From contig CAJNOI010000107.1 of the NCBI GenBank assembly GCA_905250115.1, positions 164,144-228,143 of the forward strand: 64,000 nucleotides of DNA, read 5' to 3'. Of the stretch, positions 1-11,322 are shown in pieces. Below the pieces are notes generated by a model. The model did not search any database. It saw nothing but the letters and a program-made list of their open reading frames with translations, and was not told the DNA's origin. Position numbers and translations under genes: made by a program. Numbering within the stretch: the stretch's first letter is position 1; every line of letters begins with the position of its first letter. Origin of the DNA: Adineta steineri. Its lineage: Eukaryota; Rotifera; Eurotatoria; Adinetida; Adinetidae.

Positions 1-560
1 ATGAATGTGGTGGTGGTTTAATAAGACCAATAGCTACAGTAAAAATAATCCAAGATAAAATTGCCATAATTAAGATATTTTTTGCTTGTCGAAAACGTGT
101 AGATACAACACTCCAAAATGGTGCCGAAACGAATTCAACAAATGGTCTAATTAAAAAAATTGTATATTAATTTAATTAAAAAAAAATTAGAATCATTGAT
201 TTCTATTTACCGAAAGCCCATGAGAATCCCACAATATGATGGACCCATACCCATTTGTTTGAAATAAATTGACATCAATGGAAAAAGAGAACCAAATGCA
301 GCAAAATACCAAAAATAAAAAAGTTTGGCAAATAATAATGTACGATTTACATTTGATGGTAATGAATTGAGTAAATTCGGTGCACGTTGTAATGCTTCGG
401 ATGTTTTTGAATTTAATAAATTTCCAAGACCAGGTATAGATGATTTTTGTGCATTATCATATTCATATAATTCAGTTTGGTCATGTTGTTGTTGTTGCTG
501 TTGTTGTTGTTGTTGTCGATAAGGATCATTCATATTTTGATAAAGATCTCGAGATTCCAT
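1..560 (-). CDS. MFSD6-like major facilitator transporter, 5' part
   Basis: Two exons are visible: 211-560 and 1-146, joined by a 64-nt intron (donor GTAA, acceptor TTAG) that keeps the frame open; the gene continues off the left edge. The protein starts at an ATG whose complement is 558-560. It has a polar N-terminus of about 75 residues with a run of ten glutamines at about residues 16-25, then a first membrane segment containing KLFYFWYFAAFGSLFPL. The next segment includes YCGILMGFRPFVEF and SAPFW. This Rxx-PF-EF-SAPFW pattern after helix 2 is typical of the MFSD6 subfamily of 12-helix transporters. The substrate is not deducible, and orthology to MFSD6 rather than another MFS group rests on this N-terminal part only. 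Confidence 0.82.
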
Positions 561-1073
561 AGTATTTAATTAATCTTATCTATATGCATATTACAAAAAA
601 ATGTTTTATTATTATTTATCTATCTTACTTTTTAAGTATATTTATTACTATGAAAAATAAAAAGTGTTACTTGCTAGAGAATTGCACTTGTAATTAACTT
701 ATACAATATGTTGATGATAGGAGGATGGTGTTAATTGTAGTTCATTCGGTTTTTATCGTTTATATTTTTTATCAACAGATAATTATTATAGAAGATCCTT
801 CTTTCCTTTTTTCTTTATCGTCTTGAACAGCAAGAGATGACAGGCAATAGACACTATGATATATATATAGAAAACAAAGGCTATCCGGGAGAAGAAAACG
901 ATGACAACATGCGATACAATGCTATGTCATTTTCTATTATACTATACTGTTGTCAAGAAGGAAAGTTCGTTCCATATGATGTCGAATCATCTTCGTACTC
1001 CGCTTTCTTTTCTAGATTTTTTTTTCTTTTCTTCTCACGTTCAGCCACAGTTCATTACTCTAAGAATTGACAG

Positions 1074-1078
<5 letters not shown>

Positions 1079-1104
<26 letters not shown>
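1079..1104. repeat. (AG)n microsatellite
   Basis: About 13 uninterrupted AG dinucleotides in a longer purine-rich stretch. Direct observation. Confidence 0.95.
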
Positions 1105-1108
<4 letters not shown>

Positions 1109-4100
1109 AGAAAGAGGGAGCAAGATCATGCTATTAGTTTTCCCTCGTTGAAGGATGTCTTGCTTTTTCAAACGAAGCAGAGAAAATAAGCTCAAATCTC
1201 TGAATATTCTTCTCATAAACATCATTTTGCGTGTTATTATAAAAATGGCCTAAAGAAACAAGCGCATATGCAAAGATTATTGAAGACATATAGTTTTCTA
1301 TGTTAATGGAAATCTCTAATAAGGTGACAGGCAACAGACATTTATGCTTATGGCAAACTGATTTTAACGGATGTTAGTTTCGATACTTTATATTAGACGA
1401 GAGAACATTTATCAAATAATAATGAATATGTAGACGAGAAAGAGAAAGTATTAATAGTGAGCAAAGAATTTTTATTTTTCATCGAATAACGTTCATCTAA
1501 TTGACTACTCGGAAACAAAAACCGAGAAGAATGTTGAAGAACTAACTTAAAAACACTATTGACCGGCATATTTATATGCATCTATTAAATGAAAGAAGGA
1601 AAAAAAATCAATTAATAATGTGATGGAAAGGTTGATTTAATATTTACAACATATATATATATATGAAATTTTTCTTATTACTTAATGATTACCCAAATAT
1701 TTAGTCATGTAAACAAAATTCAAGTAGATTCTTCTCAACTAACTTTTCTTCATTCAATAAACTTTTTCGGAATCAACAATGTATTATAGAAAAAAAACCT
1801 GGGCGGAAATGGTTTTACGGGAATGAAAAAGAATTGTTAGTTCTTTTGTTCAAATATATCATTTCTTTTACTAAAAAAACTATGCTTATATATATATATA
1901 TCCTCAAGAGAAACAAAATAAATATAGTCGATAAACAAGCGAATTTCTAACACAAAATAGATTATTAAGTCAAATAGAATAAGATGGATTATATTAGAAA
2001 ATGTGTTTTAGTATAGAAAAGAAAAGAAATCAATTATCTCTTAACGATGCAATAAATCCTTTAACTAGTTTTTAATAGGTAAAGAAAAAAAAATATTAAT
2101 AAATGGTCTTATATTTATTTCTATAAATACGGAAATGATACAACATATATATATAAAACTTTTCTGTTATAAAATAATTGATTTTTAAGTATTTTTCTTT
2201 CTTAAAATAATTCATCAAGCATAAATATATTTAAAGGAAGTTATTATTAACTAAAGTTTGTTTTTATGACATTTTTAATTAAAAAAACAAACTATTTTTG
2301 AAATTGTTTATTATACAGAAATTATTTCGTATATCAAAAAAAATCTATAGATTTATTGATTTGACTTGAAGGAATTAGATTAGAAGAAAAATGTCATTTT
2401 ATATTTCTTCTGTTTTTTCTCTAAAAGTTTAAGACACAATCAGATTAATTTCATTAAATGTAAGTTTTTATTAATAAATTGATTTTCAATGAAATTAATG
2501 TATTCTATAAATAAATCTTTTCTATATGTTCTTAACATGTCAAAACCAATGAAAAAAAAAGAAAGATTGTAATTTATTGTAGTAAGTATGCCATGAGAAA
2601 TTTTGTTTTCTAGCTATATTTATATTGAAATATGCGTATATGTCAGACCCGAGGAAAAGAATATTATCAAAACTTTAATTTCTTACTGAATCAATGTCAC
2701 TACTTTACTTTCATGAGTCGAGAAGCGTCACCTGATCAATTAACCTTGAATGTGAAAAACTGCTCATAATTCCTCGACTTTGAAATTAATTTTTCTATCG
2801 CTGACTGTAAGAGTAGTGAATCTATGGTCTCAACATAGTTTACCAATAAGAATTAGAATATGACGTTGATCTTGAAACTAATCCAAGTTTTAAGTTAAAT
2901 TCTTTTTTAATCCAACATTGGGCGTAATCTTAATATTTGATGCGTATATACAGCCACATAATTTACCATGTATTCCTTTTCAGCTCTGTAGACATGTATT
3001 CATGCGTAAACGCATTTTTCCTGTTTTAGTATGTTTACTTTTTCTTCTCCTATACTTATTAATAAACTCTTTTCTCCTTGTACTTATATAGCTTTTATAA
3101 GAAGTATGTGTACATAATACAATAGATTTCGATATAAAGACGTCTTTGCTATGTCTAACATTCGACAATATTTCGAGAGACAAATACGATACTTTAGGGA
3201 AAGCATGTAGCTGCATATATGCATGAAGTATTGTAAAAATATTCTCACTATAATCATTTAATCAATCTGCGTCAGTCGATAATTAATTTATACTTTACAC
3301 CAAACTACTTGATGTAGCAAGTCTACGTCATTCCAACTGCAATATTTGCTTATCACTTGGGACCTTTCGTTGTAACCGACAAAATATTAAAAAGAGAAAG
3401 ATAATTTAATTTATTCAATCTTGATTGATAACTATATTAATCTAGACTTCAATTTCTTCTATGATTTTTCTATGATAATAATTTATTATTGAACGAATAT
3501 ATTTCCATGTTAAAGAAAGTTAACGATAGATGAATGCATTATATTTTGAAATAAGTGCATAAATAACACTTTCAATTATTCTTATTATTATATTATCGTG
3601 TAATAATATATATAGAGATTTGTTTTTAGAAGATTTCAGATATTTTTGTATGATAAAACATCAACAAGACTATTTATAGAATTATAATAATGATCATTTG
3701 ATGTTAATATTCAAAAAAAGTGTTCATGTACAGTTTAGTATTTGGAATATATAACAAGTAACGTTCATCGAAACTCGATTCACTTCAGAAGGAAATCAAA
3801 TTGAATTACTACTTTTTATAAAATCAAGCACTTTTGTAAAAGTCTATTTTGAACTCTTTTATCTATATGCACTATAAAAAGACTATTAAACTGATAAGCT
3901 TATTATAAATACTTTGCAAAAATGCAAGAACTAAAATTTTAAAATTATTAAATTACAATGCTTATATTTCTAAGCTTCTAATCCTGAGTCTTATTATTTT
4001 TTTTTAAAGTTGTGGTACAGGACATTGTAGCACATTATCGTTTTTCTCAAACATGCATTAAAAATATTTGTCGATGATGATGAACGACATGCCATATAAA

Positions 4101-4437
4101 AATAGGTGAACATTTTTTTCTTCTAAGTATTATAATACTTTATGTATAAGAAGGTTCCGTTTTTTTGTTATTAATATTATTTTAATCTTCTTCCATATTA
4201 AAAGTAAAATTGGCATTGCCTCGTTATTTTAATTTTTTTAATAAAATAATGATCTATACATAATTAAGAAATACACAAATATATTAAATATTATGCCATT
4301 TAAATAAAACGATAGTAGTAAATAAAAGTTATATTATCAAAAATATGCCATAGTTACGGGGCCGTTTGCACCAAAAAAATGGACATGTGCCATGTTACCG
4401 ACAAAAATAATATATGTAAATAGACCAACTCCCGTTT

Positions 4438-4461
4438 CTAGACTCTGTCTTTAGAGTCTAG
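4438..4461. repeat. Short perfect hairpin
   Basis: CTAGACTCT is followed after a 5-6-nt loop by AGAGTCTAG, a 9-bp perfect inverted repeat in a slightly GC-richer patch (about 4360-4465). It could be a remnant of a mobile element end. No gene is adjacent. Confidence 0.5.
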
Positions 4462-6098
4462 GGAAAATGTATTTAGATTTTAACAGCGGCTACTTCGTTA
4501 TATAACATTGTTTGAATTAAAATCAGTTCATGCTTCTGATTAGTTTGCATTATACATCTTATTTTTCGAAGACAAAATAATCAGCCATATTTAATGAATG
4601 CTAAATATCATCCTGAATTCTAATAACTTCAGTCTTTATCATAGGAGAAATACAAAAGCTTATATCTTACAAAAAAAATTTCGTATATTTCAGGAATTTA
4701 CTTGATAACAAAAGACATGAAAAGGATGAACTATTCGAAAATTAAATTGAATAGTCATGTATCAATAATATTGCATTCATTTAAATATTTGTAACTACGA
4801 TCAATTTCACATAAGTTTCTAGATATCATTTTTATAAAATAATAATATCCGAAAAATAGTTGTAAAACACAACTAAAAAAATAGATTATAATATTGAATG
4901 ATATAATAAGTCAATTAATGAGTTTTACAACATTATTTATTTCGCATATATCTCGGTTTGAAAAGATCTTCTAAACGTTTTGATTATTTGTCAAGTATAG
5001 TGACACAATTTAATATTGATAAAAACATAAATAAGTGAAATTTATATTTTCATCAACATAAAATTTGTGATCTTTTCTCATAGTAGAATTTAATCATGCT
5101 CGTTATGATAAATATAATCATCAAATTAATAAATCATTATCGATGAATAATCTATAGTTAAATAGATCAATGTACTCTAAAAATAGCATTAGTAAATATC
5201 CATAAATCATGACTTTTGATAAAACTATTTGATTTCTCATCTATAATATATTCGCCTACACAATTATTGTTTGTTAGAGTACATTTCTCTCTAGTTTTGA
5301 TGCTTTACTCAATCTAAACGATCATTGATGTCCTATTGCTGATGAAGATCGTACTCATAACAAGTCAAGAACTTCTTCAAATTCGTATGTATAAATATCT
5401 ATTAGATAGTATTATTTGAGACCTATTATTTTTAGGATTTATTTGCATGAAGTAATTGTGCAAAAACAACATTTATCGGGTAAGATATTTATAAACTTTC
5501 GTGAATAAAAATAGTTCTCTAATTAAACATCGAGAGTGCATCATGACATTATTCGCTATCCAAACAATGACAAAAACAAAGTACGCTGACGTTTTGTTTT
5601 CAATAAAGTGTAATATATGAGAATAAAACAGTCTCAATGATATACTCATATGCATTTTCATTATAATTAGAATTAAGACAGATTACGTATCTAAGTTTAA
5701 CTAAGATACAAGTGCTGAGACTCTATATGTATTATTATCAATCAGAATTTTGCCTAAAAAAATGATTTATATTGATATTATCAACTGAGAAAAAAGTAAA
5801 GTAGACTAGCGTATTTGATTAGTAGAAAAATAAAATGAATTATTATAAGAAACTCCTACATAGTGTATGATTACAAATTTTAGACGTTAAACTAAAAAAC
5901 AACACACGCTTAACGGAACCGGAACTATGAGAGAATAATTTTGTTCCAATGAAATTAAATGTTATGAATAATTCTGTATAATTTTTCAACGAGCAGCTAT
6001 CTTATCAATCAAAGAAAGATCGAAAACAAATATTTGAGGACATTTTTAAAAATATGATGAATATGTCGGTTGATAAGTAATACCCAAGTCTAAAAATA

Positions 6099-6250
6099 CG
6101 GGCCAATTTCGGCAGGAAATCGCTGGAACATGAAAGCAATACACCCACCAGAAATGTTTCGGTTTTTTTCTATGATTTCTGACCGGTTACTGCTGAAAAT
6201 CATAGAAAACTTATTCAAATCCAGCAAATTTCCGATCGGAATACTGCCCG
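6099..6250. repeat. GC-richer imperfect inverted repeat (MITE-like)
   Basis: The left arm (CGGGCCAATTTCGGCAGG then AAATCGCTGGA) is the approximate reverse complement of the right arm ending near 6250. An inner perfect 10-bp stem TCTATGATTT/AAATCATAGA flanks a loop near 6175-6190. The patch stands out from the surrounding AT-rich DNA. The open frame across it is best explained by the repeat and does not look like a gene. Probably a short non-autonomous DNA element; no clear target-site duplication was identified. Confidence 0.55.
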
Positions 6251-7834
6251 CGCTTATGGCAATTTCCGTTGACCGTACTTTTCAACTTGAATACTTGCTA
6301 ATCTCTATTCATCAACTGTTTCTTAATATAAATTTATTCTAAGAATACTCAGTCTACCGGATACATATAAAGTTCATTCTTTTATCAAATAGTTATCAAT
6401 GAATATAAAGCGATCTAAAGAATTTTTTTAATTTGAATTTATAATAACATTTCCGGAAAAAAATTGTACCTCTCTCTTTTCGATTATATACTTATTTATA
6501 AAGTACAGAAGGTCATTTAACAGTACGACAGTCTTTGTAAAGTACATCTGATTTTCATTAATAATGTCCTTTTTAACACTTCAACTTTGATTTGGGAATA
6601 AATTCTTAAGGTATATATTTAAAACGAGCATGAAATTTTCATTCCAATTGATTACTCATAATTCTTGCTTAGATAAAAAAAGGAATCAAGATAGTGTGCC
6701 AAGATTTTTTTTATATGCATGCTCAATAGCAATAATCTTTCTGCTTATTGTGCATAAAATTGAATGAGGTTGTAAAAGAGATAAGCATTCATAACGTAGA
6801 AATCAACATGCGATCAATATTCGAACTCATTTAACCGATTTTACACATCCACCCTCATTCTTAGATAATGTTAACCAACAAGAAATCAATTATAAATACC
6901 AAGGTTTTTTTACTATCTGTTATTTAGAATGTGTTTCGTTATCTGGTTTTGTTTTTTAACATCAAAGTTTTGCTATGCAAAAACAATCAGTTGTTTCTTG
7001 TGTGTCTAATAGAATCTAGCAAATTTTCTGAATGACTGCATGCTTGTTAATTATTAAGATTAGTATAAAATATATATAATTTTTGTGGCGCACTTCAAAA
7101 TTGGACATCCTAGAGGAAAACAGTCATTGATGATCTATTATTTTATCCTGGAAAAATTTTTTTAATAATAGTTTTATAATATATTCATTGGTTCTTTTTT
7201 TTCAAAATATAAATAGAATATAGATCTTGTCTTAAAAAACAAGGAAGGAGGTAGATGCTCGTTCAATTGAGTGCAAATAACATTTGAAAAACATATTTAC
7301 AATAAAAAACTAATCATTTTTTTTATAAGAACTCTGTTAAAAAGTGCATTTGATAATTATTTTACTTAGAATGATTAATTATTAAATAGGCATTGTAATG
7401 AATGTCATTTTAATGTTTCCTCTTATTTGTTTTAAACAATATATATGAGTAGATGCGTAGAAAACGATTCATACATTTCATAGTGTGGAGACAGAAAAAA
7501 ACTATAAAACACTTGTAGAAAAAAATATGACATAGCGGGAAAATAATCTGTCATGTATTTATATTAAGGCCCTACTTGAGTTGAAGTTAAATGTTGAGTG
7601 GGATGATGTAGGTACGCAGTATCATAAATAGCACAATTTTATCATAGTTTATATCATATAAATAAACTCTTAACATAAAAGAGACACATAAATATATGCG
7701 CTTCGTCTTTTTTTTTCTTTCTATATTTCTTGTTTCCCGTCATCAACAGTTCCATAAAACGTCCTAATCAAAGCTGAGCAACTCAACTAGCTTAACCGGC
7801 ACGATTTTTAATTTCATTGTCTACTTTCAAAACA

Positions 7835-8239
7835 ATGCATTCAAAAGAGATTTATCGTTTCCGTAAGTCTTTGTTTTTTTTTGGTTAAAGTTATATGTAG
7901 AAATGATTTTCTCTTATAGCATCAATAATTTTATGTTTTGCAATTATATTAATATTAATTCAGAATTGTTTAAGTCAACCATTATCGACTGGTATCCAAA
8001 AAATTGATGATAGTGGTGATAATTCAATGTTAAATAGAATTTTATTTAATTCTGAATTAAACAATATTGATGATGAAAGTGATGAATCTGCACCAAGTTT
8101 TTTCGTTTTACATTCGACATATAATCGTTTATATAACAAGAAAGAAAATTCAGAGCCGGTACGTCGAGCAAACTTTTGGAAACGAGCGAATTTCTGGCGT
8201 AAACGTGCCAATTTTTGGCGACGTGAACTAGCTGCATAA
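7835..8239 (+). CDS. Neuropeptide precursor with three ANFW copies
   Basis: Two exons, 7835-7862 and 7920-8239, joined by a 57-nt GTAAGT..TTATAG intron, encode 115 residues. A hydrophobic segment (SIILCFAIILILIQNC, about residues 11-26) followed by LSQP looks like a signal peptide with cleavage near residue 28. A Ser/Asp/Glu-rich spacer follows. The C-terminus holds three identical ANFW tetrapeptides separated only by basic cleavage sites (RR, KR, RKR, RR). The three copies differ at Ala (gca, gcg, gcc), Asn and Phe codons, all synonymously, which suggests selection on the peptide. There is no Gly before the basic sites, so a C-terminal amide is not expected. This is the standard layout of a neuropeptide preprohormone; I do not recognise ANFW as a member of a named family. 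Confidence 0.82.
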
Positions 8240-9950
8240 AGACAATGTCATATGTTATTTTAAAATTAATAAATAAAAAAATAAACATCCTGGATTATTT
8301 TAACATATAAAGAATATAATTAAAATAATGTGACATCTTTATTATATAGAAAAAAAAGATTTTTTTATAGTTGTACTAAATATATTATATGATATTTTAT
8401 CATTGCTTAATTTACGACAAAAAGAAAAAGTATTTTTATTATAGTTATCAATAAAAACATAATAATCAGAATAAATAGTTCGATGGTTTAAGAGATTGTA
8501 TCACATTTTTCAAGATGATCTACTGTCAAACGTGGTATGTCATCGAGAGAAAATGTATTGCAAAGTATTTAAATTCAAAGGTAAAGTAAAAATATTTAAA
8601 TATCATTGATGTATCGAATTGTACAATTAACTTGTAATACTAACTCTTCTAGTCTTGATTTTATAACCGTTACATTGTTTTCTTTCAATTAGTCAAATAT
8701 AAAAATTGGAAAAACACATACAGATATAAAATCGGGATGTTTTAATATACATGTAAATATGTTGAAGAGTATACTATATTCAAAATTATACGAACTATAA
8801 TGTCAGTCAGCTTAATAGATATTCATAAATACTTAGGAGATTTTATCTTAGATATCAATTGAACATATGTGTTGTGTTTTATAAGAAAAACTGCTTCATT
8901 AATTAACCATCTACTTACATATGAAACGTAGTCAGAAGAGATGATTAAAGAAGAATGATTGTATTTTTATGTGAGACAGATATTAGGAAGAAAGACATGA
9001 ACTGTTGCATAAGTAGTAAAGCTCTGCATGACAATACATAATCGTCGGAGTATTACTTTATGTAAGCCTTGTATTCTTTACTTTCTCATGTTTTACTGAA
9101 GTGCTTCGATAATTATATTGTTAGACATATGAGATACTGTACACGTGTTTATATTATATATAGGATGGGTGAGTGTAACATGACCGTATGAAGAATATTT
9201 TTAAAAGTTTCTACCTATCCCATACATTGTTGTATTGTTCATAAGTATTTCGTCGAGTATTTTGTCTCAAGCGAAATATAACAGTATTTGTGATAGTTAC
9301 TAGAAATTCAATGGAATACTAATTTAGAAAACGCTATTGAAAACTGTAACTACATTCTCTTTATAATTTTCTGAAAAAGAATGAAACAATACAGCTCTTT
9401 AGTTGTCTATTAGTAACAGATACTTATGTGTTCTATTTAGCGTGTGACATTTTTGTCATTTACTAAATGTTGTCATGATTTTTCTTGATGATCTATTATG
9501 TCACCTATAATCATATTTTATAAGCGTCTCTTGAGAGTAAGAAAAGAATAAATTTTTATTTTTTTCTAATGTTCGTATGGACAAATGGGTTAATCTTGTT
9601 TGAGAAACTATCTTTATTTTTTTTTAATCATTAAATCGATATCTATCCGAGTTCAAAGTATGCACATAGGACAACTGTTACTAATGATGTACTTTCTATA
9701 AACGAAGCAGACATCACGCATTTATCTCAAGAACAGTTTATTTTAAAGTTTCTACTAATACAATGAACGATATCACTATCAAAAATTTGTGCTTCATCTT
9801 ATCTTGTAATTATATTCATGTAAAACAAACATTGAGACCAGTTTTGTACTGACGGATGTATAGTGAAATGAAATTTTAGTGATCAATTGATCGTCCATTG
9901 TTTTCTCTTCAAATGAGGTATAGCTCGCCATTGCATTCCATTTATTAACA
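8240..9950. other. Intergenic, nothing recognised
   Basis: AT-rich DNA after the neuropeptide gene. AATAAA-type signals just after the stop (about 8268-8276) could serve as its polyadenylation signal. No other feature seen. Confidence 0.55.
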
Positions 9951-9952
9951 AC

Positions 9953-10490
9953 GATATGGTGCAATGGACAGTAAAGATCAACAAAATTGTGGTCTTCAAA
10001 TTAAGTGGTAATAATATTAATTCGACTACGACGCCTCCAAACATTAAATTTAAGCAGAAGAAAAAAATTTGCACTAAAAGTGATGATTTAGATGGTTATG
10101 TCTTCGAAAAGGGCTTCCGATGTGTATGTTCACAAGAACAAATAAGCTATTTTTCAAGAACCTATTTGAACGAGTGTATTAACAAACGATTACTTCCTTT
10201 TATCGATAAGTATCATCATGATAGAAATCATCTCTTCTGGGTCAACTTGACAAGTGCTTATTATATTCAACTGTTGTGAAGAAATGTCTTAATGAGAAAA
10301 ACATACCATTCGTTTCTCGTCTGAAAGTGTATGACAAGAATTAGGAAGCTAAAGGTTTAGATAAATTGGAGCGAAGGATCAAACAGAAGGGCAAAAGAAC
10401 TTAATAAGAAAATATTGCAAAGTATGGTCGAAAGATATTTCGAACTATACTAATTTCTAAAAGCGACATATCAAATAAAGTCAACTTGTA
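9953..10490 (+). pseudogene. Decayed Tc1/mariner-family transposase
   Basis: The 9956-10279 frame and its disrupted continuation resemble the C-terminal half of a mariner transposase. Seen in order are TPPNIKFKQKKK, then LNECINKRLLPFIDKYH, then LFWVNLTSAYY, then, past a stop, CLNEKNIPFVSR and EAKGLDKLERRI. In live relatives the LFW block reads FWPDLAS and carries a catalytic Asp; here that position is Asn. The stretch between the first and second blocks is shortened, and there are several in-frame stops after 10279. The N-terminal DNA-binding part was not found. No inverted terminal repeats or TA duplications were located. Clearly a dead copy. Confidence 0.8.
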
Positions 10491-11322
10491 AGTATTTACT
10501 TACTTTCTAAATCAACTACTATTTAATCTGTCTAGCATTCATATATCATGTATTAGCAGCAAATAATATACTGAATCATATTTCCATAATAAATACAGGA
10601 AAGAAACTTTAAAAGCTTCAGTTTTCTCTTATATCTTTTCTTATCGATCTATAAGATTTCTCTTCCACACACTTGAACTGATATTTAATATTCGAAATTA
10701 TTTTATGTAAACTGTAATTCATTTGATTCTATATCAATATTACAAATTAATAGAGGTTGAATAAATGTAAATCTTATTATCAAGCTTTACATCATTAGTC
10801 TGTCGTTTTTTCTACTGATAGGGTTTATTATTCGATAATATTTTGTAATATAATATCTGCTACTATGTCATTTTTCAAAAAATCTTGATGATTGACATGT
10901 ATCGCTGTTTGATAAAAGATACTTTCTTAGTCAATAGAAGTCCTGGCTCATTATTTTCCCAAATTATTTCAATGGTTACAATAAATTTCTTTTTTTGCTA
11001 ACATACATGTTATAAATCGATCTCTTATAAAATAGAAAACGTAATATATCTTACAAAAAATTATCTTTTGACATGATTGATCTAAATAAACATTTTTACA
11101 ACGTAATAGTATATATGAATATTAATACGCTTATCGAGTATTTTTGTCCTTCTATAGTAATATATCAATTATAGAAATACTAGAAATAACATTGTCTGTC
11201 CAAGTCTCTGGATAAAATAGCATACAATCTAAAAATAATTTGTTTCTGACATGATTTATGATTTATTCTAAATAGGCAAATAGCAGGCACAGAAGATATC
11301 TATATATTTAAAAAAAAAACTA
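10491..11322. other. Intergenic, nothing recognised
   Basis: AT-rich spacer between the mariner relic and the 3' end of the synaptotagmin-like gene; the right part is probably that gene's 3' UTR. Confidence 0.5.

Larger units (their letters stand above)
561..7834. other. Gene-poor AT-rich intergenic region
   Basis: No convincing exon, tRNA or rRNA was seen on either strand in these 7.3 kb. Open frames are short, low-complexity and without splice-linked partners. The stretch holds an (AG)n microsatellite near 1079-1104, a small perfect hairpin near 4438-4461 and a more GC-rich imperfect inverted repeat at about 6099-6250, listed separately. The part near 560 probably includes the promoter of the MFSD6-like gene. 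Confidence 0.6.

Noticed and set aside
6130..6342. 70-codon + strand frame at 6.1 kb
   Set aside because: Coincides with the imperfect inverted repeat; open only by chance.
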